From the NCBI GenBank assembly GCA_029781865.1, contig JAKOVW010000052.1, positions 124,001-188,000 on the forward strand: DNA of 64,000 nucleotides, read 5' to 3'. A model generated the notes under the pieces. The model was not told the DNA's origin. It worked only from the letters and a program-made list of their open reading frames with translations, and did no database searches. Below, in pieces: positions 46,043 to 53,741 of this stretch (position 1 is the first letter of the stretch; each line of letters opens with the position of its first letter). The position numbers and the translations under genes are program-made. The stretch comes from Bacteroidota bacterium (lineage in GTDB: Bacteria; Bacteroidota; Bacteroidia; Chitinophagales; Saprospiraceae).

Positions 46043-46193
46043 AACCCCGTAGGGGTGAAATGATTGTAGGGTGACATGATTGTAAAGCGTGGCACGATAA
46101 TCAACCCCGAAGGGGTGAAATGATTGTAGACCGCATCACGATAATCAATCCGTCATTGCATTCAACCCCGACGGGGTGAAATGATTGTAGAGA
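46043..46193. repeat. REP-like palindromes upstream of the transposase
   Basis: Three copies, at about 46043, 46103 and 46165, of CAACCCCG(A/T)(A/C)GGGGTG-AAATGATTGTAG. Each has a palindromic core CCCC-N3-GGGG with GAA, GTA or GAC as the three-base loop. The spacers carry the same ACCGCATCACGATAATCAATC-type sequence found downstream near 47590, so this block is a direct repeat of the distal part of the array. The rest of the 45847-46378 gap holds nothing else but the 8-base repeats. Confidence 0.8.
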
Positions 46194-46334
46194 TGACATG
46201 ATTGTTAATTCATAGAATAATCCATACCATTCAAATTAATCCGCATTGTTAATATTTCTATTCATAAATTTTTCCCATTGCATTGATTTAGAAATACATT
46301 TAATTCTCTATTTCAATTCCAATATTTGCATATT

Positions 46335-46374
46335 AAACACCTAAACACCTAAACACCTAAACACCTAAACACCT
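46335..46374 (+). repeat. Five copies of AAACACCT before the transposase start
   Basis: AAACACCT is repeated five times without interruption, ending 4 bases before the transposase ATG at 46379. Copy-number change by slipped-strand pairing would alter the leader or promoter spacing of the gene, so phase-variable expression is possible; that is inference. Confidence 0.8.
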
Positions 46375-46378
46375 AATT

Positions 46379-46840
46379 ATGGCCGGATCATTTTCTAAAA
46401 TTTATATTCAAATTGTATTCGCTGTGCATGGGCGTCAAAATTTACTAAAATTGCCCTGGAGAACTGAAGTATTCAAATATATTTCAGGTATTATTTCAAA
46501 TAAAAACCAAAAACCAATTATTGTCAATGGGGTCTCCGATCATGTTCATATATTAGTTGGAATGAAATCGTCCATTTCCGTTTCTGAATTAGTGAGAGAT
46601 ATCAAAAATAATTCTACCAATTTTATCAGGGATATGCAATGGCTACCCAATAAGTTCAATTGGCAAGAAGGGCATGGAGCGTTTTCGTATTCATCAAAGG
46701 ATGTTGATTTTATTTATAATTACATTCTCAATCAGGAAGAGCATCATAAGAAATTTAGTTTCAGAGAAGAGTACATTGACCTCCTTAATCAGTTTCAAAT
46801 AGAATTCGATGAAAAATACCTCTTCGATTGGAGCCATTAA
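46379..46840 (+). CDS. tnpA: IS200/IS605-type Y1 transposase (REP-associated)
   Basis: A 153-residue Y1-family HUH transposase. The metal-binding HUH motif is His55-Val56-His57 in SDHVHILVG, and the probable catalytic tyrosine is Tyr115 in YILNQEEHH. N-terminal KIYIQIVFAVHGRQNLL and the tail FDEKYLFDW match a large family of Bacteroidota transposases. It has no TnpB neighbour. It sits within an array of short palindromes, which suggests a REP-associated element; the end of the gene, with LFDWSH, is copied twice downstream. Confidence 0.88.
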   Translation: MAGSFSKIYIQIVFAVHGRQNLLKLPWRTEVFKYISGIISNKNQKPIIVNGVSDHVHILVGMKSSISVSELVRDIKNNSTNFIRDMQWLPNKFNWQEGHGAFSYSSKDVDFIYNYILNQEEHHKKFSFREEYIDLLNQFQIEFDEKYLFDWSH

Positions 46841-47300
46841 AATATCACCCTTTCAGGGTTAATGTTATTATTTATTTTTACAGGCTACAATCATGTCACC
46901 CCTTCGGGGTTGAATGCGTTGTTTCAATTGTGATTCCGTGGCTACAATTATTTCACCCCTTCGGGGTTTGATACGTCGAGAGGTTAGCCACACAGTATTT
47001 CGAGGTTGTGTACATCGAGCTGTTGTTTTTCTGGATTTTTGTTACTCGCTTATCTCTTCGATTGGAGCCATTAAAATATCACCCTTTCAGGGTTTATAAT
47101 ATTATTCATATTGGATAGGCTATAATAATGTCACCCCTTCGGGGTTTGATTTATCGATATGCTGATTGAATTTGCCACTTACTATTTCAGGGTTGTGTGC
47201 ATCGTGGTGTTGTTCGTCTGGATCACAGTTGCTAGTTTACCTCTTCGATTGGAGCCATTAAATATCACCCTTTCAGGGTTTATACTATTATTCATATTGG
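46820..47300 (+). repeat. Repeated copies of the transposase 3' end
   Basis: CTCTTCGATTGGAGCCATTAA with the following ATATCACCCTTTCAGGGTT occurs at 46820 (the real gene end), 47054 and 47241, spaced 234 and 187 bases apart. So the stop-codon region of the gene plus a palindrome was copied in tandem, without the rest of the gene. Confidence 0.8.
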
Positions 47301-47900
47301 ATAGGCTATAATAATTTCACCCCTTCGGGGTTAGCATACGTTGTTGCAATACTGATTCATTTGCTACAATTATATCACCCCTTCGGAGTTGGGTTGACGG
47401 ATACCAAATAGAATTATTATTGCCAACCTATTTATTCAACCTCGAAGAGGTGATATTTTATAGCACATCATCAAAATAATGTTGAACCCTGAAAGGGTGA
47501 CATTTTTTTCAACAATTATTTGACCCCTTCGGGGTTTGATTTATTTATAAGTTGATTGAATCTGAATTCAACCCCGGCGGATTAAAATGATTGTAAACCG
47601 CATCGCGATAATCGATCCGTCATTGCATACAACCCCGAAGGGGTGGCATTATTGTAGGGGTGGCATGATTGTAGAACGCATCGCGATATAAAACCCATCG
47701 TTGCAATCAACCCCGAAGGGGTGAAATGATTGTAGGGGTGACATTATTGTAGAATATGTCACGATATAAAACCCATCGTTGCAATCAACCCCGAAGGGGT
47801 GGCATTATTGTAGGAGTGAAATGATTGTAGAACACATCGCGATAATCAATCCATCATTGCATACAACCCCGAAGGGGTGACATGATTATGGGATATCATT
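46849..47900. repeat. REP-like palindrome array downstream of the transposase
   Basis: About sixteen copies of the palindrome ACCCC-GAA-GGGGT or variants. Those from 46849 to about 47390 are in reverse orientation (TCACCCCTTCGGGGTT), with imperfect CACCCTTTCAGGGT partners; from about 47440 most are in forward orientation, and the last four (about 47631, 47711, 47789, 47866) are in tandem units of about 78-80 bases containing GCGATATAAAACCCATCGTTGCA. The C-GAA-G core is a known stable DNA mini-hairpin. No reading frame in the stretch is credible. Confidence 0.82.
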
Positions 47901-47956
47901 ATTGTCCTGAATATATTTCTATGAATTAGATTTCCGGATGAAATGGATACGAAATT

Positions 47957-47986
47957 AAAAAGGGCCTCTTACGGGAGGCCCTTTTT
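47957..47986. terminator. Bidirectional rho-independent terminator
   Basis: AAAAAGGGCCTC (47957-47968) pairs perfectly with GAGGCCCTTTTT (47975-47986), 12 base pairs with a 6-base loop, with A-run and T-run at the ends. It closes the palindrome array and separates it from the next locus. The region 47988-48331 beyond it shows no credible gene; two overlapping frames of about 80 residues there have no recognisable features. Confidence 0.85.
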
Positions 47987-48331
47987 ATGTTGTGTTTAGG
48001 GTGTACTACAGATAGATTTTTCTATAGAGGTTGTATTTACGTTTAAATACAATACAAAGATGGGATAGTTGTCCGGGGAAAACAATCGGTAGAAATGACC
48101 ATTTTTTGCAATGGTGCTTTAGTAGTATATCTGGCAAAACCATATCATCTCGAAGGAATAAAATAGCTTCATTCAGCCAGGAAACTCCAAAACCGGATAT
48201 TCTTATCACTACTGCTTTAGGAGTATTTTTTATTATCGTGATTTTATTAAGAGCTTCATAAATAAGCAATTATAAATAAAAGGTACTTTGTATAATTAAA
48301 TCGACGATGGCATTTTAACTAAAAAATTCAT

Positions 48332-48339
48332 TATATTTG
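48332..48339 (+). promoter_or_regulatory. Bacteroidota-type -7 element
   Basis: TATATTTG, a perfect match to TAnnTTTG, 37 bases before the start codon of the first small gene of the sensor locus. No TTTG is seen at the usual 19-base spacing upstream, so the -33 part is weak. Confidence 0.45.
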
Positions 48340-48376
48340 GAGCCTTAACCATTTTCAACTATTTAAAATCAATTTT

Positions 48377-48922
48377 ATGGAATCTAAATCAAGTCAATTG
48401 GTGCCTTTGAATAAGGACAAAATTGAAACAGCCCAGGAGAATCAAATGAAAAATCATCCGGATTCACACATGATGACTCTGGAGGAAGCACAAAGCGTTG
48501 AAGAAGATTGGAGAGCCTATAAGGCTATGTTAGCTCAGTTACTGGAATGGGCTACAACCATTAGTTCGCCAAACTTTATGGATAAAAAGGATATCTATGA
48601 TCTTTGTCAGAAGATGAATAAAGTAGTTCTGATCGATTATGAAAAATTTGAGTTAAAAGCGGATCCCAAATTTAAAAAGAGATTATTATTAATGATCAAT
48701 GGCAGCGATTCATTGGATATTATTTTCGGATTGAAGCCTATTACCCAGAAATTGTCAGATTACGCTTTATCTGTGAATTCGGATGCATTAACGGGGAAGT
48801 CAAAAATTGCCTGTGTCGTAATGACCGGACGGAAAGCTGTAACAGGTCCTCATCCCAACCACGACAGCTGTTCAGATGAAATTACAATTCCTGATTGTGA
48901 TACAAACATTATTAAATTATAA
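48377..48922 (+). CDS. Unknown small cytosolic protein A of sensor locus
   Basis: A 181-residue protein without signal peptide or membrane helix; no family was recognised with certainty. Residues about 25-55 (HPDSHMMTLEEAQSVEEDWRAY) resemble the N-terminal part of the following gene (HPIDYQTAQSMIKDYQNL), and the core KKRLLLMINGSDSLDIIFGLKP lines up with RQLLSNPKCKGLRIYNALKS there. The C terminus has a C-X8-C pair (CSDEITIPDC). It is the first gene of a five-gene + strand run that ends in a histidine kinase and response regulator. The function is unknown. Confidence 0.6.
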   Translation: MESKSSQLVPLNKDKIETAQENQMKNHPDSHMMTLEEAQSVEEDWRAYKAMLAQLLEWATTISSPNFMDKKDIYDLCQKMNKVVLIDYEKFELKADPKFKKRLLLMINGSDSLDIIFGLKPITQKLSDYALSVNSDALTGKSKIACVVMTGRKAVTGPHPNHDSCSDEITIPDCDTNIIKL

Positions 48923-48951
48923 GTTATTTTTAACTCATTCATTTTATTAAC

Positions 48952-49338
48952 ATGGAAAACAAGAATAATCTTCAAGCACAAAAACATCCTATCGATTATC
49001 AAACGGCCCAATCCATGATTAAGGATTATCAAAATCTGCATTTTGGAGACTCCGATTATTTGGCTTCAGAATATTTTGATGCAGATGTGATTCGCCAGTT
49101 GCTGTCCAATCCTAAATGCAAAGGCCTCCGGATTTACAATGCTTTAAAATCAGAAGATGGCAAATCACAGAATCGGTTTATTTTGATGGCAGAGGATGAG
49201 CATGGAAAAACGATATTAAATTATCAGATTAAATTGTCTGCTGTTTCCATGAACGGATTAGGAGTAAGTGCCGGATTTGTTGATCCCGTAGTTGGAATTG
49301 CTGAGAACGGTAAACCTTGTCCACCTTATTGTAGTTAA
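48952..49338 (+). CDS. Unknown small cytosolic protein B of sensor locus
   Basis: A 128-residue protein without signal peptide. It has a helical N-terminal segment (YQTAQSMIKDYQNL), a predicted alpha/beta core (DADVIRQLLSNPKCKGLRIYNALKSEDG ... RFILMAEDEHGK), and a short tail ending PCPPYCS with a C-X3-C pair. It is probably a paralogue of protein A just upstream (29-base gap). Similar short proteins with a Pro-Cys-rich end recur as unnamed genes in Bacteroidota, but I know no described function. It is followed after 35 bases by the membrane protein. Confidence 0.65.
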   Translation: MENKNNLQAQKHPIDYQTAQSMIKDYQNLHFGDSDYLASEYFDADVIRQLLSNPKCKGLRIYNALKSEDGKSQNRFILMAEDEHGKTILNYQIKLSAVSMNGLGVSAGFVDPVVGIAENGKPCPPYCS

Positions 49339-49373
49339 CAGCGTCTGGTCGAACTGTCTTGCATCATGTAGCC

Positions 49374-49988
49374 ATGGGTTTGTCTGAAATTTCTGAAGTT
49401 TCACAGGTATTGCCATTCCTGTTTGGAATGATCATAAGTTTCAAATTCGGTTTTACTAAAAGTAAAAGCATTTTCCTGATTGTTTTATGTATATGGTCGG
49501 TATCGGAAATTTATTGCCTGCTCAATCCCGGGAAGCATAATGGATATGTGTATAACTTACATTGGGTCCTGAGCACTTTATTCCTAATTTATTATTTCAA
49601 GGAAATCACAAAGTTGAAAGTATACACACTGTCCTTGTTATATGTTTTATTCATATTCATTCTGGTTATTCAATTTGGCTTCCTGGCAAGTTTTTACTCC
49701 TGGAATATGCCTGTGGTTTATTTATCCAGTTTTATGATGATCATCCTTTCTTCTTATTCTTTAATCTTAATGGTGGATGATGCTTCGGAATATTTATTTC
49801 GAAGTTCGGCATTTTGGATCAGTGCTACTTTATTGTTCTATTATACGGCTTCTTTGGTGAGTTTTAGTTTGTTTCCTGAGGCATTAACAGTTAACGACAA
49901 GAAATACGATTATTTTTGGGATATCCACTCGAGTGTCAATATCATTAGCAATCTTTTGTATACGTATGGATTTCTTCAAAGATTTTAA
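49374..49988 (+). CDS. Multi-pass membrane protein of sensor locus
   Basis: A 204-residue protein with about six or seven hydrophobic helices. A TTG at 49359 is possible but ATG 49374 (MGLSEISEV) is preferred. It has no transporter signature; the layout of short helices with few loops resembles the membrane sensor module that precedes some histidine kinases. The stop overlaps the start of the kinase gene by 23 bases, so it likely forms a complex with that kinase. It may be its signal receptor; this is inference from position and topology. Confidence 0.7.
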   Translation: MGLSEISEVSQVLPFLFGMIISFKFGFTKSKSIFLIVLCIWSVSEIYCLLNPGKHNGYVYNLHWVLSTLFLIYYFKEITKLKVYTLSLLYVLFIFILVIQFGFLASFYSWNMPVVYLSSFMMIILSSYSLILMVDDASEYLFRSSAFWISATLLFYYTASLVSFSLFPEALTVNDKKYDYFWDIHSSVNIISNLLYTYGFLQRF

Positions 49989-50724
49989 TCAACTCATTAT
50001 ATCCGCTTTAATTGTTACACTGGTATTGGTGTGTTTCATTATCTTTTTTATTTACCTGATCTATCGCTACAACAAAAACTTACTGCGCAAAAACAATGAA
50101 ATGTTTAAAGCAGTAATCGACGCAGGAGAACAGGAAAAACTGGAATTATCAAGAAACCTCCATGACCAGGTGATTCCATTGCTCGCTATTTCTAAATTGC
50201 AGGTGGAGTCTTTTGATGCGATGTCCGGTCAGGAAGGAGAAGACTTTAAAGCGGAATTGACGGATATCCTTTCAAAGTCTATTGATGAGTTGAGAGGTAT
50301 TTGTCATAATTCATCGCCGATGCTTTTTAAAGAACTCGGATTGCAAAAGTCCCTCTCTAATTTTTTCAGGAAGCTTCAAATAGCGGAAAATTCACCGGAA
50401 ATTCAATTTCAATTTCCGGATCAAATCAAGATGTCTATGGACTCAGAATTATCCATTTACCGAATACTTCTTGAATTAGTCAACAATACACTTAAATATG
50501 CACATGCAAAACATATCTTGATAAATGCACAATTGAACTCTAAAAATGACATCCTGATTAATTACCAAGATGATGGACAGGGAACTGATCTTATTCATTT
50601 GGGTCACGGTTTGTTAAGTATAAAAAGCCGTGTAACACTGCTGGATGGAGAGGTCCATTTTCAAAGTAAAAAAAATGAAGGATTTCTAACCATGATTAAA
50701 TTGCCTGCAAAACTATTGATATGA
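49966..50724 (+). CDS. Sensor histidine kinase (HisKA_3 type)
   Basis: A 252-residue kinase. A GTG at 49933 is possible, but ATG 49966 (MDFFKDFNQLII) gives one membrane helix at about residues 10-33. The dimerisation domain has the phosphoacceptor His66 in RNLHDQVIPLL, and the ATPase domain has the N-box ELVNNTLKYAHA, G1 DDGQG and GHGLLSIKSRV. This is the NarX/LiaS-type arrangement. It has no sensor domain of its own, so it probably depends on the membrane protein upstream, whose gene it overlaps. It overlaps the regulator gene by 4 bases. Confidence 0.9.
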   Translation: MDFFKDFNQLIISALIVTLVLVCFIIFFIYLIYRYNKNLLRKNNEMFKAVIDAGEQEKLELSRNLHDQVIPLLAISKLQVESFDAMSGQEGEDFKAELTDILSKSIDELRGICHNSSPMLFKELGLQKSLSNFFRKLQIAENSPEIQFQFPDQIKMSMDSELSIYRILLELVNNTLKYAHAKHILINAQLNSKNDILINYQDDGQGTDLIHLGHGLLSIKSRVTLLDGEVHFQSKKNEGFLTMIKLPAKLLI

Positions 50725-51389
50725 ATGAGCAAAAAGTGAATGTAGTAATCGTTGATGATCACACCATTTTTAGAACCGGGATGAAAAACATCGTCCGGAA
50801 AATTCCAATCATTGATCATATCTATGAAGCCTCCAATGGCAATGAAGCCATTGCTGTCGTCGAAACTTCTGATGTTGACTTATTGCTTTTGGATATTGAG
50901 ATGCCTTATATGAATGGTGTTGAGACGGCCCGGTACATGAAAAAAAATCATCCCGATATCAGAATCATCATGATTTCATTTCACAACGATAAGGAATTAT
51001 TTCTGCAATTGTATAAAATAGGAGTGGAGGGCTATCTCGTAAAAAATACTTCGCTGGAAGATTTAAAGAGAGGTATTAACCACGTGATAGAGGGCAATCA
51101 GTTTTTCTCGCCCGAGTTAGGTGCTATTGTAATACATGGGTTAATCAATGAAAAAATGCAGGCCCCTAAAGATCCACTGGAATTGCTTTCAGAACGCGAG
51201 GTGGAAATCTTATTATTGATTTGTCAGCAGTTGACTACGGATGAAATCGCTGAAAAACTGTTTATTTCACCGCTTACGGTTAAGCGTCACCGGCAGAATT
51301 TACTTGAAAAGACAGGGTCAAAGAATATTGTTGGGTTAATTCTATATGCCATCCGTAATGAATTATTGGATGCGGAAACGTTAAAATAA
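50721..51389 (+). CDS. NarL/LuxR-type response regulator
   Basis: A 222-residue regulator. The receiver domain (residues about 5-125) has the phosphoacceptor Asp58 in LLLLDIEMPYMNG and the acidic pair VDDHTIF; the C-terminal LuxR-type helix-turn-helix (residues about 155-215) is LSEREVEILLLICQQLTTDEIAEKLFISPLTVKRHRQNLLEK. It is the partner of the upstream kinase (4-base overlap). Target genes cannot be read from the sequence; the two small proteins at the start of the locus are natural candidates. Confidence 0.93.
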   Translation: MNEQKVNVVIVDDHTIFRTGMKNIVRKIPIIDHIYEASNGNEAIAVVETSDVDLLLLDIEMPYMNGVETARYMKKNHPDIRIIMISFHNDKELFLQLYKIGVEGYLVKNTSLEDLKRGINHVIEGNQFFSPELGAIVIHGLINEKMQAPKDPLELLSEREVEILLLICQQLTTDEIAEKLFISPLTVKRHRQNLLEKTGSKNIVGLILYAIRNELLDAETLK

Positions 51390-51704
51390 ATGATTTCGAA
51401 AGCAGGTGCAAGCCTGGGCCGAAGGGGTATGATACGGAAGAGTTGATCAAAAAGAATGAATTACAAAATAACACTTATTTCAGGTACATCTGGCATGCGT
51501 TAATCATTTCAAAACACCTGCAGTAGATTAGCTGATCTACTGATTTAACGAATGATATTGGTCAATTTTAATAAGACGTCTCGAATAGATAATTCGCTGA
51601 AAATGGATTGCAATTGGAATATGTGATTGATATTCAAAACTACAATTGCAGGTTTACACGATTCAATAGTTCATTTCAAATGGAATGTAATTTTTATATA
51701 AAAT

Positions 51705-51737
51705 AAAAAACCCGGACGATTACTCATCCGGGCTTTT
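51705..51737. terminator. Bidirectional terminator
   Basis: AAAAAA CCCGGA-CGA ... TCA-TCCGGG CTTTT: the stem CCCGGA/TCCGGG (51711-51732) with a short loop, an A-run before and a T-run after. It can end both the regulator gene and the convergent T9SS cargo gene. The rest of the 51390-51759 gap shows nothing else. Confidence 0.75.
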
Positions 51738-51759
51738 AAACTGGTCTAAATCTTATTAT

Positions 51760-53649
51760 TTATTTCACAACAGTAAATTGTTTAGTACTTGTTCCTTCAT
51801 CTGTAGAAACGCGTATCAAATAATTACCTGCTTTCAAATCAGATGTATTGATTGAAAATACATCTTTAGTTACAGCTTTATGAGATTCAAATCCCAATAC
51901 CCTGCCATTAACATCAGCAAGTGTAAGGTTTGCATCAGTTGCCTGATCAAAGCTTAAGCCTACTTTCAGGAAGTTGGTAACAACTGGATTAGGATAGATA
52001 GACATGACCGTTGATGGAAGAGGTTTGTTGTCCGTCTTTGTCATTAAATCTATATTGAGCTCCAGAATAGGAGTATTCGTTCCCTGGAATCCGTTGAACC
52101 AAGCACCAGAATCATCAATTACAAATGTCGAAAAGATTTGTGCATTATAGCTCTTTTCATTGCTGATTACATGAAATACAGGAACTGCACCGCTTGGAGT
52201 AGCAGGGTGATCTACACCCAGAAAATATCTTGATCCTTTGGTTAAAATAACTTTACCACCCGGAGTATCAAAGTCAGTTAAAGGAACAATGATATCATCA
52301 TTATTTGCCTCTGTAGTGCCTGTAAAAGTTTCAGCTGAGCGAATATCAATGGAAGTAGAGGTGATACCTCCTGCATCATCAAAATTGGAGAAATCGCCAA
52401 GGATATCATCATGTACTTTCAATAGGTAAACGGAAACACCGTATCCTGCTAAAGTTCCACCAGGATTTGCTACTAACTGGAATTTTGCTTCCGTAGCCAC
52501 CCAAATATCATTTGCATTCCAGCAATCTGAAGTGCGGTATTGATTACCAAAAGTATATGCTGCACCATTACCTGCTCTTACACCACCTGTAGATCTTGGA
52601 GCTTTTGCATAATTATTTAAGGACACTTCGAAAGAGTCTAATCTGGTGTTATCTTTTGTATTAAAATCAGCACCGGTAGCGTCTTTACTGTAAATAGTAT
52701 ATCTGAAATAGTATTTACCATAATTCAAATTTGGCACATAGAAGTTAGTCGTTCTGAACGGACTGTCAACTACTGTAGTAGCCAGATCACCAATGTTTGC
52801 TGAATCTTTGAATAAAACAGTTTTGCGATCGATGTCCAGGATTTCTCCTCTCAAAATACAATTCGTTTGTTGGATTCCACCTTTATTGCTTACGTTTGCC
52901 TGAAAGATAAATGTGTCCTGGCAAATCTGGCTCTTTGGTTGTCTGTACGATTGCGGAGTATAGAAATGACTGGTTAATGCCAAATCGTAATCTGGTACTT
53001 TTACCAATTGCACATCATCAATAATCCAGAAATAATATTCTCCGTCAAAACGGAAACGAATTTGAACGTTTGCCTGATTGGCAGCAATTGCACTAATGTT
53101 TATCAACTGAGAACTGTTTGTAACGGTTTCTGCATTTGTTGCAACATCTGTATTTAATTGAAAAGAAACCCAGTTTGCTCCTCCGTCATTGCTTACATCT
53201 ACAAAGCAGGTCGATTGGAAATTGCGATAATACTGAGTGAATTTTAATGCAACAGAATTGAATGTAGTACAATTAATAACCGGACTAATCAAGACACCGG
53301 AATGTGGTGATGGACATTTTCCATTTCCAAAATTACCTGCAATACCTGCATTGTCATATAAATCGGAATTGAAAACCATAGCCCCATTAGCTTTGGAAGC
53401 AGAGTTTATAGCACCTCTGGTACCATAATAAGCACCACCTGCTGCAGAAGCTGCTGCGCTCCAGTACCATCTGGCACTGTCTGCTTTGGTTGGATCAGCA
53501 GAACTAAGACCTTGAGTCGTCCATCCGTTGAAGCCACCAGCGAAAGTGGAATTCGGATCATTCGGACCGCCCCAAAGGATTTGTGCCTGTAGGTCTACCC
53601 AGCGGTAGCTAAGGCTTAGGATAAATAAAATAGTAAAAATTTTTCTCAT
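51760..53649 (-). CDS. Secreted T9SS cargo protein with jelly-roll domain
   Basis: A 629-residue secreted protein. An ATG exists at 53700, but ATG 53649 directly precedes a signal peptide (MRKIFTILFILSLSYRW, ending LQAQ). Residues about 25-220 resemble a MAM/jelly-roll domain (NFQSTCFVDVSNDGGANWVSFQLN, with FWIIDDVQLVKVPDYDL at its end). The middle is a beta-rich region of unknown role, and the last 80 residues are a type IX sorting domain (SIYPNPVVTNFLKVGL ... GNYLIRVSTDEGTSTKQF). No enzyme motif is seen. A TATATTTG -7 element lies upstream at 53700-53707 on the minus strand. It is a single gene with its own terminator. Confidence 0.8.
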   Translation of the reverse strand: MRKIFTILFILSLSYRWVDLQAQILWGGPNDPNSTFAGGFNGWTTQGLSSADPTKADSARWYWSAAASAAGGAYYGTRGAINSASKANGAMVFNSDLYDNAGIAGNFGNGKCPSPHSGVLISPVINCTTFNSVALKFTQYYRNFQSTCFVDVSNDGGANWVSFQLNTDVATNAETVTNSSQLINISAIAANQANVQIRFRFDGEYYFWIIDDVQLVKVPDYDLALTSHFYTPQSYRQPKSQICQDTFIFQANVSNKGGIQQTNCILRGEILDIDRKTVLFKDSANIGDLATTVVDSPFRTTNFYVPNLNYGKYYFRYTIYSKDATGADFNTKDNTRLDSFEVSLNNYAKAPRSTGGVRAGNGAAYTFGNQYRTSDCWNANDIWVATEAKFQLVANPGGTLAGYGVSVYLLKVHDDILGDFSNFDDAGGITSTSIDIRSAETFTGTTEANNDDIIVPLTDFDTPGGKVILTKGSRYFLGVDHPATPSGAVPVFHVISNEKSYNAQIFSTFVIDDSGAWFNGFQGTNTPILELNIDLMTKTDNKPLPSTVMSIYPNPVVTNFLKVGLSFDQATDANLTLADVNGRVLGFESHKAVTKDVFSINTSDLKAGNYLIRVSTDEGTSTKQFTVVK

Positions 53650-53699
53650 AAAAACTGTAAATTGATGATTGTGAATAAATTTTTTTTCAAAAAAGTCCA

Positions 53700-53707
53700 C
53701 AAATATA
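53700..53707 (-). promoter_or_regulatory. Bacteroidota-type -7 element of T9SS cargo gene
   Basis: On the minus strand the sequence reads TATATTTG, a perfect TAnnTTTG match, about 50 bases before the ATG at 53649. No clear -33 TTTG at the usual spacing. Confidence 0.4.
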
Positions 53708-53741
53708 AAGATGTGAACTATATGTTTCTGATTTTTAACAA

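Noticed and set aside
46914-47099. A 61-residue plus-strand frame in the palindrome array
   Set aside because: It consists of palindrome copies and repeats of the transposase tail; there is no evidence for a protein.
47631-47890. Possible CRISPR array: about 28-base repeats at intervals of 77-80 bases
   Set aside because: The intervening sequences are themselves similar to each other, the repeats are palindromic and change orientation upstream, and no cas genes are near. It is a tandem REP-like array.
48006-48269. Two overlapping reading frames (87 residues minus, 76 residues plus) after the terminator
   Set aside because: They overlap each other on opposite strands, show no family, signal or operon context, and have no convincing start region.
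51390-51704. Hidden gene between the response regulator and the T9SS cargo gene
   Set aside because: No frame of useful length or composition on either strand; only the terminator at the end is supported.
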